Shown: positions 1 through 13,790 of the stretch, piece by piece | Layout of the letters: each line of letters opens with the position of its first letter | How positions within the stretch are numbered: the stretch's first letter is position 1 | DNA from: Argopecten irradians | Taxonomy: Eukaryota > Mollusca > Bivalvia > Pectinida > Pectinidae | Length of the DNA: 64,000 nucleotides | Direction: 5' to 3' | Assembly: GCF_041381155.1 (NCBI RefSeq) | Contig: NC_091144.1 | Span: 30,870,980-30,934,979 of the forward strand | The notes under the pieces: model-generated | Seen by the model: only the letters and a program-made list of their open reading frames with translations | What the model was told of the DNA's origin: nothing | Databases searched by the model: none | Made by a program: the position numbers and the translations under genes

Positions 1-2020
1 GATTTAAAAATAACAATATTGATGTTAAAATTAGTACTTTCGCTATGCATTGCATGTAAAGGTTTTGCCTAGACCTTCTTTAATCTTCCAGAGGGGAATA
101 CAGTCTGGCCTGTAGATCACATAATTACTTGGTAACAATAATGTCATCTCCTTATTTATAGTAAAGATGACACATACTTAAGTATTTCTTTAATTTCAAC
201 ATTTTTAAGAAGTTCACTTGTATAAAAAGCATAGCTACTGACTCACTTTCTACATCATTATGTAAATACACATACAATAAAATATATCACTCAGGGAGCA
301 AATATATCACTCGAAAAGATACATCAAGTTATCATTTTTGTCTCTGATGTTACCCATTTTAATTAGCTAAAGTAATTATTTTGATCTATCAGTCAGGTAA
401 TGAAATCACTGATATTTAATGTCATATGGCCTAATACAAAATGTTTAAATGATGAATTAGATCACATTACCGAAAAAAAATATTATTAATTACAATGTGC
501 ACTCTTCTATCTAATTTGAAAGTTAAATGCTTTAGATGTGGAAACAATATCTTGAATAGTTTGTAAACGATTTACCATATTCGACCCAATAAGTGCCCCT
601 CCCCATTTTTGATTTTGAGATTAACAACTCCCCATTTTTGATTTTGAGATTAACAACTCAAACAAAACTTAATTTATTGCAAAATAAAACTTATCTTTTG
701 AATTTTCCGTAAAAGTGAATTTTATCTGTTCCACAGTCAATTTCCTACATATGGTGTTCATCCCGGGGATATCTGGAGTTATTGAACAGAAGCTTTTGTC
801 TGAAGGATGATGGTAAAGTCATCAATGCCCAATCAACAGAGTAATACCTATTGCCACAATGCCTTGTGTTGCTGGTGACAATATCAGTAAGTAAACTACT
901 AATACACTACCAAGACTGGAATGGCTCATAATGACAAGAATGAAAGAGTTGAAATCACATATTCAGACTCTAAAATCTCCAAGTACCAATCTGATAGCCC
1001 ATAACAAACTTTTGTGAAGGCATATAATCAAATGCTTAACTATGAAAGAAGAATGTAAAATCAGTGGATAGTTTTTATCTGAATTTTTATGCGTTTGCTC
1101 TTTATTTGAATCTAACATTTCACAATTTAAGTTTTTATTGAATTATTACTTAGCTTTTTAAATTGACCCATGAGATATACTATCTTTTATCTTGCAACTG
1201 GGTGATTTTTAGTATAACTTGGTAAGTTAACAGTGAGGACAATGCATGTGTCATATCTGCAGGTATTTAGGGAACAGACAATTTACATACATGATTAATT
1301 AATTATTATGACTAATACAGAGTTGATTAGAAGGACACCTTACAATGTACCTGTTAAAACAATGAAATTCAGTAGAAGTTTTCTCTTTCCATCTCCCAGT
1401 GATCCAAAAAAGATTTATTTTATAAACATTGAAGTAAAGTCACACCCTAACATTCATAAGAATTAAATATGTTGTTTAGATTGACATCAACAATATTAAA
1501 GATGGCTTCTTGCTTGAGCTAAATTGGCATAGCAGTAAATAAAACACAATGTTTGTAAACATTGCAATAGATTACCTCTCAGGTAATTTCCTTGATAAAG
1601 AGCCATTTTAATAGATTAACTAGTGATGATTTCCTTTATGATATCTTATAAAACACAATAAACTTACTTTCATAAGAACTGAAAAAGAAACAAAATTACA
1701 GTAACAACTTAAGTCAAAACTTAAGTTATTTCTATTATGTAATCTTTGTTAATAGTTTGTTAATTTTGTTGAATTTGTTTTGAATCTGTTATTAAGTGCA
1801 TCCACATTACTTAATACATTAGCTTTAGTGGGGCCTAGGCAACCTACGGAATATTCTATTACCCTTATGTATTTTAAACAATGGAAAACTTTATTTTTCA
1901 GTTTATTCGTTTTCTTATTTGTTTATATTTCTTACCTTATTTTTATTGACAGGAGATTTGTAAATAAACTGAATGACAGCATTTGATGAAAAGTTGATCC
2001 GGGTGAAACTTGTCCCATAA
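1..2020. other. AT-rich non-coding sequence, no gene seen
   Basis: No exon or RNA gene is recognisable. A 30-bp unit is duplicated head to tail at about 601-660, just after a segment at 575-600 that resembles one end of the 'ACCCAATAAG' MITE family found at 19972-20247 and 59780-60030. A short open stretch at about 738-842 is preceded by a pyrimidine tract and CAG, but it resembles no protein I know and ends in a stop without a donor. The interval lies downstream of the SORL1-like exons on the minus strand, so it may be intronic. Confidence 0.5.
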
Positions 2021-2029
2021 TCTTCAGAT

Positions 2030-4690
2030 CTGTGAAAGACAATATATGACATGGTTAACAACTCTGTGAAAGACAAAATATGACAGGGTCAACAACTCTG
2101 TAAAAGGCAAAATATGACAGGGTTAACAACTCTGTAAAAGGCAAAATGTGACAGGGTTAACGACAAAATATGACAGGGTTAACAACTCTGTGAAAGACAA
2201 AATAAAGGTAACAACTCTGTGAAAGACAAAATGCGTTAAAATTGAAAATGACAGGGTTAACAACTCTGTGAAAGACAAAATATGACAGGGTTAACAACTC
2301 TGTGAAAGACAAAATATGACATGGTTAACAACTCTGTGAAAGACAAAATATGACAGGGTTAACAACTCTGTGAAAGACAAAATATGACAGGGTTAACAAC
2401 TCTGTGAAAGACAAAATATGACATGGTTAACAACTCTGTGAAAGACAAAATATGACAGGGTTAACAACTCTGTGAAAGACAAAATATGACAGGGTTAACA
2501 ACTCTGACATGAGGGTTAACAACTCTGTGAAAGACAAAATATGACATGGTTAACAACTCTGTGAAAGACAAAATATGACATGGTTAACAACTCTGTGAAA
2601 GACAAAATATGACATGGTTAACAACTCTGTGAAAGACAAAATATGACAGGGTTAACAACTCTGTGAAAGACAAAATATGACATGGTTAACAACTCTGTGA
2701 AAGACAAAATATGACAGGGTTAACAACTCTGTGAAAGACAAAATATGACAGGTTAACAACTCTGTGAAAGACAAAATATGACATGGGTTAACAACTCTGT
2801 GAAAGACAAAATATGACATGGTTAACAACTCTGTGAAAGACAAAATATGACATGGTTAACAACTCTGTGAAAGACAAAATATGACAGGGTTAACAACTCT
2901 GTGAAAGACAAAATATGACAGGGTTAACAACTCTGTGAAAGACAAAATATGACAGGGTTAACAACTCTGTGAAAGACAAAATATGACATGGTTAACAACT
3001 CTGTGAAAGACAAAATATGACAGGGTTAACAACTCTGTGAAAGACAAAATATGACAGGGTTAACAACTCTGTGAAAGACAAAATATGACATGGTTAACAA
3101 CTCTGTGAAAGACAAAATATGACAGGGTTAACAACTCTGTGAAAGACAAAATATGACAGGGTTAACAACTCTGTGAAAGACAAAATATGACAGGGTTAAC
3201 AACTCTGTGAAAGACAAAATATGACAGGGTTAACAACTCTGTGAAAGACAAAATGATGACAGGGTAAACAACTCTGTGAAAGACAAAATATGACAGGGTT
3301 CAACTCTGTGAAAGACAAAATATGACAGGGTTAACAACTCTGTGAAAGACAAAAATGACATGGTTAACAACTCTGTGAAAGACAAAATAATGACATGGTT
3401 AACAACTCTGTGAAAGACAAAATATTTGACATGTTAACAACTCTGTGAAAGACAAAATATGACATGGTTAACAACTCTGTGAAAGACAAAATATGACAGG
3501 GTTAACAACTCTGTGAAAGACAAAATATGACATGGTTAACAACTCTGTGAAAGACAAATATGACATGGTTAACAACTCTGTGGTGACAGGGTTAACAACT
3601 CTGTGAAAGACAATATATGACATGTTAACAACTCTGTGAAAGACAAATATATGACAGGGTTAACAACTCTGTGAAAGACAAAATATGGACAGGGTTAACA
3701 ACTCTGTAGAAAGACAATAATGACAAGGTTAACAACTGTGAAAGACAAAATATGACAGGGTTAACAACTCTGTGAAAGGCAAAATATGACATGGTTAACA
3801 ACTCTGTGAAAGACAAAAATTTGACATGGGTTAACAACTCTGTGAAAGGCAAAATATGACATGGTTAACAACTCTGTGAAAGACAAAATATGACAGGGTT
3901 AACAACTCTGTAAAAGACAAAATATGACAGGGTTAACAACTCTGTAAAAGACAAAATGTGACAGGGTTAACAACTCTGTGAAAGACAAAATATGACAGGG
4001 TTAACAACTCTGTAAAAGACAAAATATGACAGGGTTAACAACTCTGTGTAAGACAAAATGTGACAGGGTTAACAACTCTGTGAAAGACAAAATATGACAT
4101 GGTTAACAACTCTGTGTAAGACAAAATGTTGACAGGGTTCAACAAATCTGTGAAAGACAAAATATGGACAGGGTTAACAACTCTGTGTAAAGACAAAATA
4201 TGACAGGGTTAACAACTCTGTGAAAGACAAAATTTGACATCTTAACAACTCTGTGAAAGGCAAAATATGACATGGTTAACAACTCTGTGAAAGACAAAAT
4301 ATGGACAGGGTTAACAACTCTGTAAAAGACAAAATATGACAGGGTTAACAACTCTGTAAAAGGCAAAATGTGACATGGGGGTTAACAACTCTGTGAAAGA
4401 CAAAAATATGACAGGGGTTAAAAGCTGTCTCTGTAAAAGACAAAATATGACAGGGTTAACAACTCTGTGTAAGACAAAATGTGACAGGGTTAACAACTCT
4501 GTGAAAGACAAAATATGACAGGGTTAACAACTCTGTGTAAGACAAAATGTGACAGGGTTAACAACTCTGTGTAAGACAAAATATGACAGGGTTAACAACT
4601 GTGTAAAAGGAAAAATATGACAGGGTTAATAACTCTGTGAAAGACAAAATTTGACAGGGTTAAAAACTCTGTCAAAGACAAAATTTGACA
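2030..4690. repeat. 34-bp minisatellite array, about 78 units
   Basis: Head-to-tail copies of a 34-bp unit with core GTTAACAACTCTGTGAAAG and the tail ACAAAATATGACAGG (or ACATGG). Units are nearly identical in the middle (2250-3540) and more variable from about 3540 to the end, where single-base indels and GTGTAAG variants appear; this is the usual pattern of recent central homogenisation. Open frames on the minus strand across it are by-products, because 34 is not a multiple of 3 and the frames break. Confidence 0.97.
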
Positions 4691-4699
4691 ACATTAATA

Positions 4700-5615
4700 A
4701 TAATATTATTTTAAATTAAACACATCTCTTTCTTCAGATCCATTCCATATAAACTGCATTTGATCAATCAATAAAATATTTTATAATAAAACTAATAAGT
4801 TGTGTTTGGTCTCTATATGCTTGTTATACATTACAATGCAATGATAACTTGTAACACTTGTAAACCTTTCGTTGAGTAATGTATATATAGCAGTGAGCAA
4901 CCCACTAACACATATAGAATTAATGAAATGGATTTAATAATAGGAATTTGAACCTACCTACCGAAAATTGGTTTAATTATTCCAATTAGTGTCATACGTA
5001 ACATTCAAACAGACTTTTGAAGAATATGCAGCCCACATTCAAAACTGAGACTAATTTTTGTTATTAATGTAAACTTCATCAATTGGAATACATACAATAA
5101 AGCATATCGTTTTGATATTTCAATACAATAATATTATTAAATAGGCATATATGTCATAAACTTACTAGGGTAATTACACTTGAATAAGATAATACATTTC
5201 TTACTATAATATATCATAAAGATTAAAGAAAAAGTTACAGGATGTGTCTGAAATATAACTACATTATTAGTTTTACACTATTAATTTGATGCATTAATGA
5301 ATGTAAAACATTAAATACTGGTGTTTAAAGCATATTGATAACAAATTTATCATTAATGAAATCTATTATAAAGTAAATTATGAACATACATTACACAAAA
5401 TGAATGAGCGTTCATTAATTAACGAGAATGCTTAATGATCTTTGAGTATATCAAAGACTTTTAAAATTAATTACATATAATTGGAAAGGATGTAAATGGG
5501 TGTAGCCTGATGTCCAATCCCTTTGATGAATATCAATAAAATCTTGTTGAAATTGAAAGTCAATGATATGAGAAAACATGTAAATGCTACCATTCTCTCA
5601 AATATTAAAATTGTA
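4700..5615. other. AT-rich spacer, nothing recognised
   Basis: Very AT-rich sequence between two tandem arrays. I find no exon, RNA gene or repeat boundary in it. Confidence 0.5.
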
Positions 5616-5624
5616 ACAGAGCCA

Positions 5625-5715
5625 GAATAGTGTGCTGCCATCCGGGCTCGAACCTACAACCCCGGACTTACTGGTCCTCTGCTCTCCCAACTAAAGGGAA
5701 ATTCCCACTCATGTG
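5625..5715 (-). repeat. tRNA-derived SINE head
   Basis: The minus strand carries an A-box-like TTTAGTTGGGAGAGC and, about 40 bases on, a B-box-like GGTTCGAGCCC in tRNA-like spacing. A true tRNA gene is unlikely: the acceptor-stem halves do not pair convincingly. The sequence fits the head of a tRNA-derived SINE; the body is not clear. Confidence 0.7.
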
Positions 5716-5844
5716 AAGCTGTAGAATCGTATACGTATCACAAGGTACAATTAAAACCTGCTACAATATTAGCACTGAAATGTGCCTTGGTGGCTTTTGT
5801 TTCTATGGCATGGTAAAGGTTTCAAACTAACAGGATATAAATGT

Positions 5845-7500
5845 TAGTACTTAGAGGGAGATAAACACTAGTCCTTAAAAGGAGATAAACGCTAGTACTT
5901 AGAACTTGATAAACGCTAGTACTTAGAGGGAGATAAACGCTAGTACTTAGAGGGAGTTAAACTCTAGTACTTAGAGGGAGTTAAACGCTAGTACTTGGAG
6001 CGATATATACACCAGTACTTTGAGGGAGATAAAATAAAACACTAGAACTTAAAGGAAGATAAACACCAGTTCTTTGAGGGAGATGAATATAACACTAGTT
6101 ACTTAGAGGGAGATATACACCAGTACTGTATACATAAAGGATATAACACCTAGTACTTAAGAGGGAGTTAAATACTAGTTCTTAAAATGGAGATTTAAAT
6201 GCTAGTTACTTAGAGGGAGATAAACGCTTCATACTTAGAGGGAGTTAAACTACGCTAGTACTTAGAGCGATAGAATATACACCAGTACTTTGAGGAGATA
6301 AATATAAACACTAGTACTTAAAGGAAGATAAACACTAGTTCTTAGAGGGAGATAAACACTAGTACTTAGAGGGAGATATATACACCAGTACTTAAAAGGA
6401 TCTAACCGCTAGTACTTAGAGCGATATATACACCAGTACTTTGAGGGAGATGAATATAAACACTAGTTCTTAGAGGGAGATAAACACCAGTACTTAAAGG
6501 GAGATAAATATAAACACTAGTTAGTACTTAGAGGAGATAAAGACTAGTACTTAGAGGGAGATATACACCAGTACTTTGAGGGAGATAAATATAAACACTA
6601 GTTCTTAGAGGGAAGATATACACCAGTACTTAAAGGAAAGATAAACACTAGTTCTTAGAGGGAGATAAACACCAGTACTTAAAGGGAGATAAATATAAAC
6701 ACTAGTACTTAAAGGAAGATAAACACTAGTACTTAGAGGGAGATAAACACCAGTACTTAAAGGGAGATAAATATAAACACTAGTACTTAAAGGGAGATAA
6801 ATATAAAACAGTAGTACTTATAGGGAGATAAACACTAGTTCTTAGAGGGAGATAAACACTAGTTCTTAGAGGGATATATACACCAGTACTTTGAGGGAGA
6901 TAAATATAAACACTAGTACTTAGAGGCAGATAAACACTAATTCTTAGAGGGATATATACACCAGTACTTAAAGGGAGATAAATATAAACACTAGTACTTA
7001 GAGGGAGATAAACACTAGTTCTTAGAGGATGTATACACCAGTACAAAAGGGAGATAAACGCTAGTACTAAGAGGGAGATAAAATGCTAGTACTTAGAGCG
7101 AGATAAACACTAGTACTTAGAGGGAAGATAATCCCTATTTATACTTAAAGGGAAAGTAACCAGGACTTAAGAGAGAGAAAAACTGTGGCACTTAGAGAGA
7201 GACAAACACTTGTATTTCCAGATAAGTGCTAGTGCTTAGAGGGAGATAAACTCTAGTACTTCTAGATGAACACTAGTACTTAGAGGGAGATAAACGCTAG
7301 TACTTAGAGAGATAACTGCTAGTTCTTAGAGAGAGATATACACTAGTACATAAAAGGAGATAAACACTCGTACTTAGAGGGAGATAAATGCTATTTCATA
7401 AAAGGAGATAAACACTCGTACTTAGAGGGAGATAAATGCTAGTTCTAAGAGGGAGATATACACCAGTATATAAAGGGAGATAATAATCCTCGAACTTAAT
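5845..7500. repeat. 24/30-bp minisatellite array with mixed units
   Basis: Two related unit types alternate: a 24-bp form with core CTAGTACTTAGAGGGAGAT and a longer form with CACCAGTACTTTGAGGG followed by AGATAAATATAAA. The alternation gives a loose higher-order pattern, clearest at 6260-7030. Edges are degenerate. No coding role is supported. Confidence 0.95.
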
Positions 7501-7504
7501 TAAA

Positions 7505-8040
7505 ATTCACCATTATATGTTCTCCACATACAAATAGTAACAGCAGAGCTATAGTTTTATCAACAGTCAGAGATTTCCATCCGTTAAGTAATCCAAAGTC
7601 ATGTATCAAGGTCCTGTACAATCTCTATATCTCGAGCTCCTGCTGATTTGACAAGTGTTACAACAACAGATACAAATTCCTACCTACATCTTACAAGGTC
7701 AGTCCATTCCCCTAATCTATAGTAGAACATGTTTACCATTACCCTATCTGATAAAACTAGAGATTGATACCATACACTTGTATATAAAACAACCATAAAA
7801 TCACTGTGAAGATATTTCTTTCTACATGTGCACTTTCTAAATTGTTTGAAGGCATAAAATTCTCTCCATCGCTTTCATTCAGGCTTACCGCTGAGTGTTT
7901 GCAGTCCAAGAGCAATCGTAGAATGAAAAGGAGTCCACATTATGCATATTGCCTTTTACTAGTTGGTATATATTACATGACATTATATATCATGTGTATT
8001 CAGGTATTTCCTTAAATGATACGGTACCAGACTATTATCA
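7505..8040. other. Unique non-coding spacer
   Basis: Mixed-composition sequence between two repeat blocks. Short open frames occur on both strands but none shows a protein motif, and I see no convincing exon. Confidence 0.4.
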
Positions 8041-8049
8041 ATTAGGCTG

Positions 8050-8810
8050 TTAAAGACAACAAGAGCTGTTGGAGAACAGCAAAGCTCGCCTATTCAGAAG
8101 AAGTTGATGTTCAAGTATTTACTATTTAGACATGGAAATATGACAAATTAACAGACTCAAAAATGTATTATCACGTTCAGCATCCATACACATTAGGAAA
8201 ATAAAATCATAAACATTTATGATGACTTAAGCTTAAACAATTGACAAAATAGAAACTTGCTCAAAAACTTTAACATGGAAATATGACAAATTAACAGACT
8301 CAAAACCGCCCTAAAGGGCCCCAAATTGGTTGTATTATCACGTTCAGCATCCATACTCATTAGGAAAATAAAATCATAAACATTTATGATGACTTAAGCT
8401 TAAACAATAGACAAAATAGAAACTTGCTCAAAAACTTTAACATGGAAATATGACAAATTAACAGACTCAAAACCCCACCTAAAGGGCCCCAAATTGGTTG
8501 TATTATCAGTTCGCATCCCTACCATTAGGAAAATAAAATCATAAACATTTATGATGACTTAAGCTTAAACAATAGACAAAATGAAACTTGCTCAAAAAAC
8601 TTTAACATGGAAAATGACAAATTAACAGACTCAAAAAAAAAACAAATCATAAACATTTATGATGACTTAAGCTTAAACAATTGACGAAACAGAAACTTGC
8701 TCAAAAACTTTAACGTGAAATGGGACGCCAACGCTGACGCCGACGCCAATGCCGACACTGGGGTGACAACATTAGCTCCCCCTATTCTTCGAATAGGCGA
8801 GCTAAAAATA
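8050..8810. mobile_element. Non-autonomous element with internal 168-bp repeats and inverted ends
   Basis: AGCTCGCCTATTC near 8083 is matched in inverted orientation by GAATAGGCGAGCT near 8793. Between them a unit of about 168 bp recurs about four times, with CATGGAAATATGACAAATTA near 8129, 8274, 8442 and (degenerate) 8606; the first interval is short. The right part has a GC-rich GACGCCAACGC-type tract before the inverted end. Short non-autonomous elements with internal tandem repeats are common in bivalves. The superfamily cannot be fixed from one copy and no transposase is present. Confidence 0.7.
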
Positions 8811-8814
8811 AACA

Positions 8815-9710
8815 TTGATATGAAAAGAGGATCAATCATAATGTAGATTATTGTCTTGTATTTTTTTACACAAACGGAATCTAAACATTTACAAAATATA
8901 AGTTTAAAGATGCTCCACCGCTGACAAATGGTATTTTTTCACTATAAAAAACAGGAGCAGACGATTTAGTATTTTTCTTCTGTTACAAAAGTTACTTACT
9001 TTACACCATTAACACCATTGAAAAGTTTGAGCTTCTAATTTTACTTCAAGTTAAAAATATGAAAAATAATTAATTGCATCCCGAAAAAATTCCGTGACAC
9101 TATATCCTATATGGAATTAAGTACTGATTGCGCATGCACTAAAGGCGAAATAAATTATTTTATATTATTTTTTGTGTTAATTAGGCATATATGTACACGA
9201 TTAAACACCAATTATTGTTCAAATGATTAATATCATTTATGCTCTGTCGGCGGTGGAGCATCTTTAAGCATAGACAAGAATCTGATGTAAAAATTCCTGT
9301 ACGGCAGTCAGGTCACTATCATTAAAGGTTCTGTACCTAAATTTAGTCCAGAATATGACATCAACATGTCATCTATACAGACAAGATAATCTATTTACCA
9401 TTTATTTATAGACCAAAACATGCACAAATGGCTTTAACATGTATATCATCGTTAACTTGATGACCTATGCTATTAATAGATTAGGTAGGGAGGGTTGGCA
9501 AGTTAGCTCCGTCTAATCCATAAACATCAACTGTACAGCAATAACTGGCAGAGTCACATAGGTGGTTAGAATGTTACATTACTCATTGAGACATATTTTT
9601 CAATTTTTATCCAGAATTTTGAAGTAAGGTTTAAGCACACAGATAGGTGTTCTAGAGATCAGTTTTATAGTATATAGCACCAAATGGAGTTAATGACCTC
9701 TGTTTAATAT
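8815..9710. other. Non-coding spacer
   Basis: No recognisable exon, RNA gene or repeat copy. AT-rich with some unique-looking sequence. Confidence 0.4.
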
Positions 9711-9714
9711 GTGT

Positions 9715-10950
9715 CCTTTTATAGTATGGTAAAATTGGTACCAATAGAATCGCATCTGTCCTTTATAGACAGGAGTCCTTGTATACAGAAGACAATTTCA
9801 TGGTAAATTGTACCAAATAGAATCGAATCTGTCCTTTATAGACAGGTGTCCTTTATACAGAAGACAATTTCATGGTAAATTGTACCAAATAGAATCGAAT
9901 CTGTCCTTTATAGACAGGTGTCCTTTATACAGAAGACAATTTCATGGTAAATTGTACCAAATAGAATAATCGAATCTGTCCTTTATAGACAGGTGTCCTT
10001 TATACAGAAGACAATTTCATGGTAAATTGTACCAAATAGAATCGAATCTGTCCTTTATAGACAGGTGTCCTTTATACAGAAGGACAATTTCATGGTAAAT
10101 TGTACCAAATAAATCGAATCTGTCTTTATAGACAGGTTAATGTTTCATGGTCAAATAGTACCAGAATCGAATCTGACAATTACATGACAGAATTTTCATG
10201 GTAAATTTGTACCAAATAGAATCGAATCTGTCCTTTAATAGACAGGTGTCCTTTATACAGAAGACCATTTCATGTAAATTGTACCAAATAGAATCGACGG
10301 TGGGGTCCTTTATACAGAAACTGGTCCTGTTATAACAGGTTGTCCTTTATACAGAAGACAAATTCATGGTAAATTGTACCAAATAGAATCGAATCTGAAT
10401 AGACTGGTGTCCTTTATACAGAAGACAAATTTCATGGTAAATTGTACCTAATAGCAATCGAACTGTCCTTTATATATAGACAGGCGGGTCCTTTATACAG
10501 AAGACCAATTATCATGGTAAATTGGTAAAACCAAATAGGAATCGAATTCTGTCCATTAGATAGACAGGTGTCCTTTATACAGAAGACAATTTCATGGTAA
10601 ATTGTACCAAATAGAATCGAATCTGTCCTTTATAGACAGGTGTCCTTTATACAGAAGACAATTTCATGGTAAATTGTACCAAATAGAATCAAATCTGTCC
10701 TTTATAGACAGGTGTCCTTTATACAGAAGACAATTTCATGGAAATTGTAGATCAATCGTCCTTTATAAATCCTGTAGACAGGTGTCCTTTAAAGAAGACA
10801 ATTTCAAATACCAAATAGAATCAAATCTGTCCTTTATAGACAGGTGTCCTTTATACAGAAGACAATTTCATGGTAAATTGTGCCAAATAGAATCAAATCT
10901 GTCCTTTATAGACAGGTGTCCTTTATACAGAGGTCAATTACATATGGAGT
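9715..10950. repeat. 72-bp minisatellite array, about 17 units
   Basis: The 72-bp unit contains TTTCATGGTAAATTGTACC and TCCTTTATAGACAGGTGTCC. Because 72 is a multiple of 3, a 24-residue repeat stays open through the last five or so units (10602-10952). I do not call it a gene: the array centre is full of indels and the period alone explains the open frame. The motif 'ctttatagacagg...ctttatacagaag' resembles the end of a DNA-element family also present at 36250-36400 and 46580-46760, so the satellite may have grown from such an end. Confidence 0.95.
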
Positions 10951-10954
10951 AGAT

Positions 10955-12175
10955 GAGTTTGTTCTTTATAGACAATTTAAATGTCTTTTTATAGATCCAT
11001 AGGTCCATTATAGAAGGCTAACTGATTATAGAAGGCTAACTGACTATCCAATTTAGCATATTTATCAAAGAAAAAAGGACTGACCCCTGAATGAATATCA
11101 AAGATGAAATATATTCACAAATTAAACAAACTTTAACAGATTCTTCATCTAAAACCATGACCCCAAAACTGTAGTGAAATCAATTCAACTAATAATACTA
11201 ATGAGGAATTAATTAATAGAGAAAATTGTATGATGACAGACTTCTAAACATCTTCCTTATAAACATTATAAACAGGACATCATTTTAGAAGGAAACAAAG
11301 TGTAAATGTTTTTTACTCCAATCATCGAACATATATATCATTACACATATAATAGGCCTGGACTTAATGTACTTTAAGTCACAGATGAGATTTATTTTTA
11401 GATCTAATCTATAGGGTCATTAGCACAGCACAGGACACCAGGCAAGACCTATGTAGGTCAGTGGGTTAATTCATTAGCACCCACTCTCAATGAGATTCCA
11501 CAATCGTGGATCTCCACGCCTAGTACTACTGTACTCCAGACTCTTATACAAGTGTCATTTATGGTCATTCAATCCATTACATGGAGCATTAAAATATATA
11601 CATGTTTTGAGTCCAAGGACAAATGATAACTCCTCCTCTAGATCTATGGAATTGAAAAGAATCAAGCTTTGATTCTCATTTGATTTGAGAAGACAGCTAC
11701 AGGTTTGATACATCATAAACGATAATGATAACAAATTGTTATTAGGCCATCAAACATATAGAATTAAGACATCTCAATCCTTTGAAAATCAAATCTTGGT
11801 CCAGTCAATATTAAAATGACAATGTAATTGAAAATGTTAAGGATATCTTAGAACTTTCTGAATTGCTACTGACCATTGAGCAGTGGTCATCAGGGAACAT
11901 CCACGGGTTACTTACATACACATGACTTTTTATGTTATATCATATATGTTACGGCATTTGCTCTAATTTTAACATTGAAATAGATACACGTGTGTGTGAG
12001 AACAAAAGGCATGGCCATCAGTCATTAATTAACACAGCAGACAGGTTTGGAATTAGATAGTTTGGTTATTGGTTCCTCCCCCCCTCCCCCCTCCCCACTT
12101 CGTATAAGATGAAACATTAAAGATACCATAGTCAGGATTTAATCACTGAGTCTACTGTATAACATGAAATATCTT
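10955..12175. other. Non-coding, probably intronic to the SORL1-like gene
   Basis: No exon recognised. A C-rich, T-interrupted tract lies at about 12075-12098. The interval is directly downstream (minus strand) of the candidate Vps10p exon at 12178-12242. Confidence 0.4.
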
Positions 12176-12177
12176 AC

Positions 12178-12242
12178 CTCCAGAGCGTCGAGTCCTCCAC
12201 AAAACCATATAAATGTGTGGCTCTTGTCAGTAAAAATACAAC
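12178..12242 (-). CDS. Probable internal exon of the SORL1-like gene (Vps10p domain)
   Basis: On the minus strand a pyrimidine-rich tract ending in TTTTACAG precedes 65 bases that end at a strong donor, GAG|GTAAGA. Read with one base carried from the previous exon, it encodes about 21 residues containing IFTDKSHTFIW, closing with GLDALE. This resembles the human SORL1 Vps10p stretch with IFADAYAQYLW, a beta-propeller strand. It lies 17.3 kb downstream of the first coding exon at 29541-29867, same strand. Exon 1 ends in phase 0 and this exon begins in phase 1, so at least one further exon must lie between; I could not locate it. The assignment rests on short similarity plus good splice sites and gene order. 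Confidence 0.45.
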
Positions 12243-12394
12243 CTGTAAAATAAAAACAAGACTTATAAGTATCAATCACATAACTTAATGGAAATATTAG
12301 AATAAATTTTAATTTTGTCTCTATATATAAACAGTAGAAATCAGGCTTGGATGTGACGTTTCCGAAAACAATCATGTGATGTCATACACTGTAG

Positions 12395-13790
12395 AAGACA
12401 TTGTCAAGACCTTCAGACGACATTGAGAACACTTCCAGATGACATTATGAACACTTTCAGATGACATTGTGAACACTTTCAGATGACATTGCGAACATTT
12501 TTCAGACGACATTGTGAACATTTTCAGACAACATTGTGAACATCTTTCTTTGAAAATGTGAATATGTTTAGATGACATTATGAACATCTTACGATGACAT
12601 TTTTATATCTTTCGATGACATTGTGAGTATGTTTAGATGACATTGTGAACATCTTTATATGACATTGTGAATATCTTTATATGACATTGTCAGTCAACAC
12701 ATTCAGATGACATTGTGAACATCTTTAGATGACATTGTGAGCATCTTTAGTGATTACAATGTGAACGTCTTTAGATGACATTGTGAGCATGTTTAGATGA
12801 TATTGTGAACATCTTTAGATGACATTGTGAATATCTTTATATGACATTGGTCAACATATTGAGATGACATTGTGAACATCTTAGATGACAATGTGAACAT
12901 CTTGTGAATACAATGTGAACGTCTTTATGACATTGTGAGCATGTTTAGATGATATTGTGAACATCTTTATATGACATTGTGAATTCTTTATAGATATTGT
13001 CACATTCAGATGACATTGTGAACATCTTTAGATGACAATGTGACACATCTTCAGATGACAATGTGAACATCTTTAGATGACATTGTGAGCATGTTTATTG
13101 TGAACATCTTTAGATGACATTGAAACTGTGTTTAGATGACACTGGGAACTTGATGATTCTTGAGATGACATTGTGAACATCTTTAGATGACAATGTGAAC
13201 ATCTTCAGATTACAATGTGAATCGTCTTTAGATGATAATTTGAATGTCTTTAGATGACATTGTGAGCATGTTTAGATGACATTGTGAACATCTTTAGATG
13301 ACATTGTGAACATGTTTAGATGACATTGTGAACATGTTTAGATGACATTGTGAGCATGTTTAAATGACATTATGAACACCTTTAGATGACATTGTGAACA
13401 TCTTAGATGACATTGTGAGCATGTTTAGATAACATTGTGCACATATTTAGATGACATTGTGAACATCTTTATATGACATTGTGAACAAGTGAACGTCTTT
13501 AGATGAAATTGTGAGCACGTTTAGACGACATTGTGAACATTTTTCAGACGACATTGTGAACATTTTTCAGAAGACATTGTGAACATGTTTAAATGACATT
13601 GTGAACATTTTTCAGACGACATTGTGAACATTTTTCAGAAGACATTGTGAACATGTTTAAACGACATTGTGAACATTTTTCAGACGACATTGTGAACATT
13701 TTTCAGAGAAGACATAGTGAACATGTTTAAATGACATTGTAAACATCTTTAAATGACACTGACAACATATTTAGATGACATTGTGTTTGC
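12395..13790. repeat. 22-bp minisatellite array, about 60 units
   Basis: Units of about 22 bp with core AGATGACATTGTGAACATCT, degenerate throughout, with a shifted variant (CATTTTTCAGACGACATTG) at the two ends, 12500-12530 and 13520-13710. It lies in the intron upstream of the candidate SORL1-like exon, starting only about 150 bases from its acceptor. Confidence 0.95.

Noticed and set aside
738-842. Short open stretch after a CAG, tested as an exon
   Set aside because: No donor, ends in a stop, and no recognisable protein.
2652-4511. Minus-strand repeated MSFTELLT-like peptides
   Set aside because: Produced by the 34-bp array; frames are broken at every few units.
2030-4690. CRISPR-like array (34-bp repeats)
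   Set aside because: Repeats are directly adjacent without unique spacers, in an animal genome; this is a minisatellite.
5625-5715. Functional tRNA gene
   Set aside because: A- and B-boxes are present but the stems do not pair; better explained as a SINE head.
10602-10952. 116-codon open frame of 24-residue repeats
   Set aside because: Lies wholly inside the 72-bp satellite; the period being a multiple of 3 explains the open frame.
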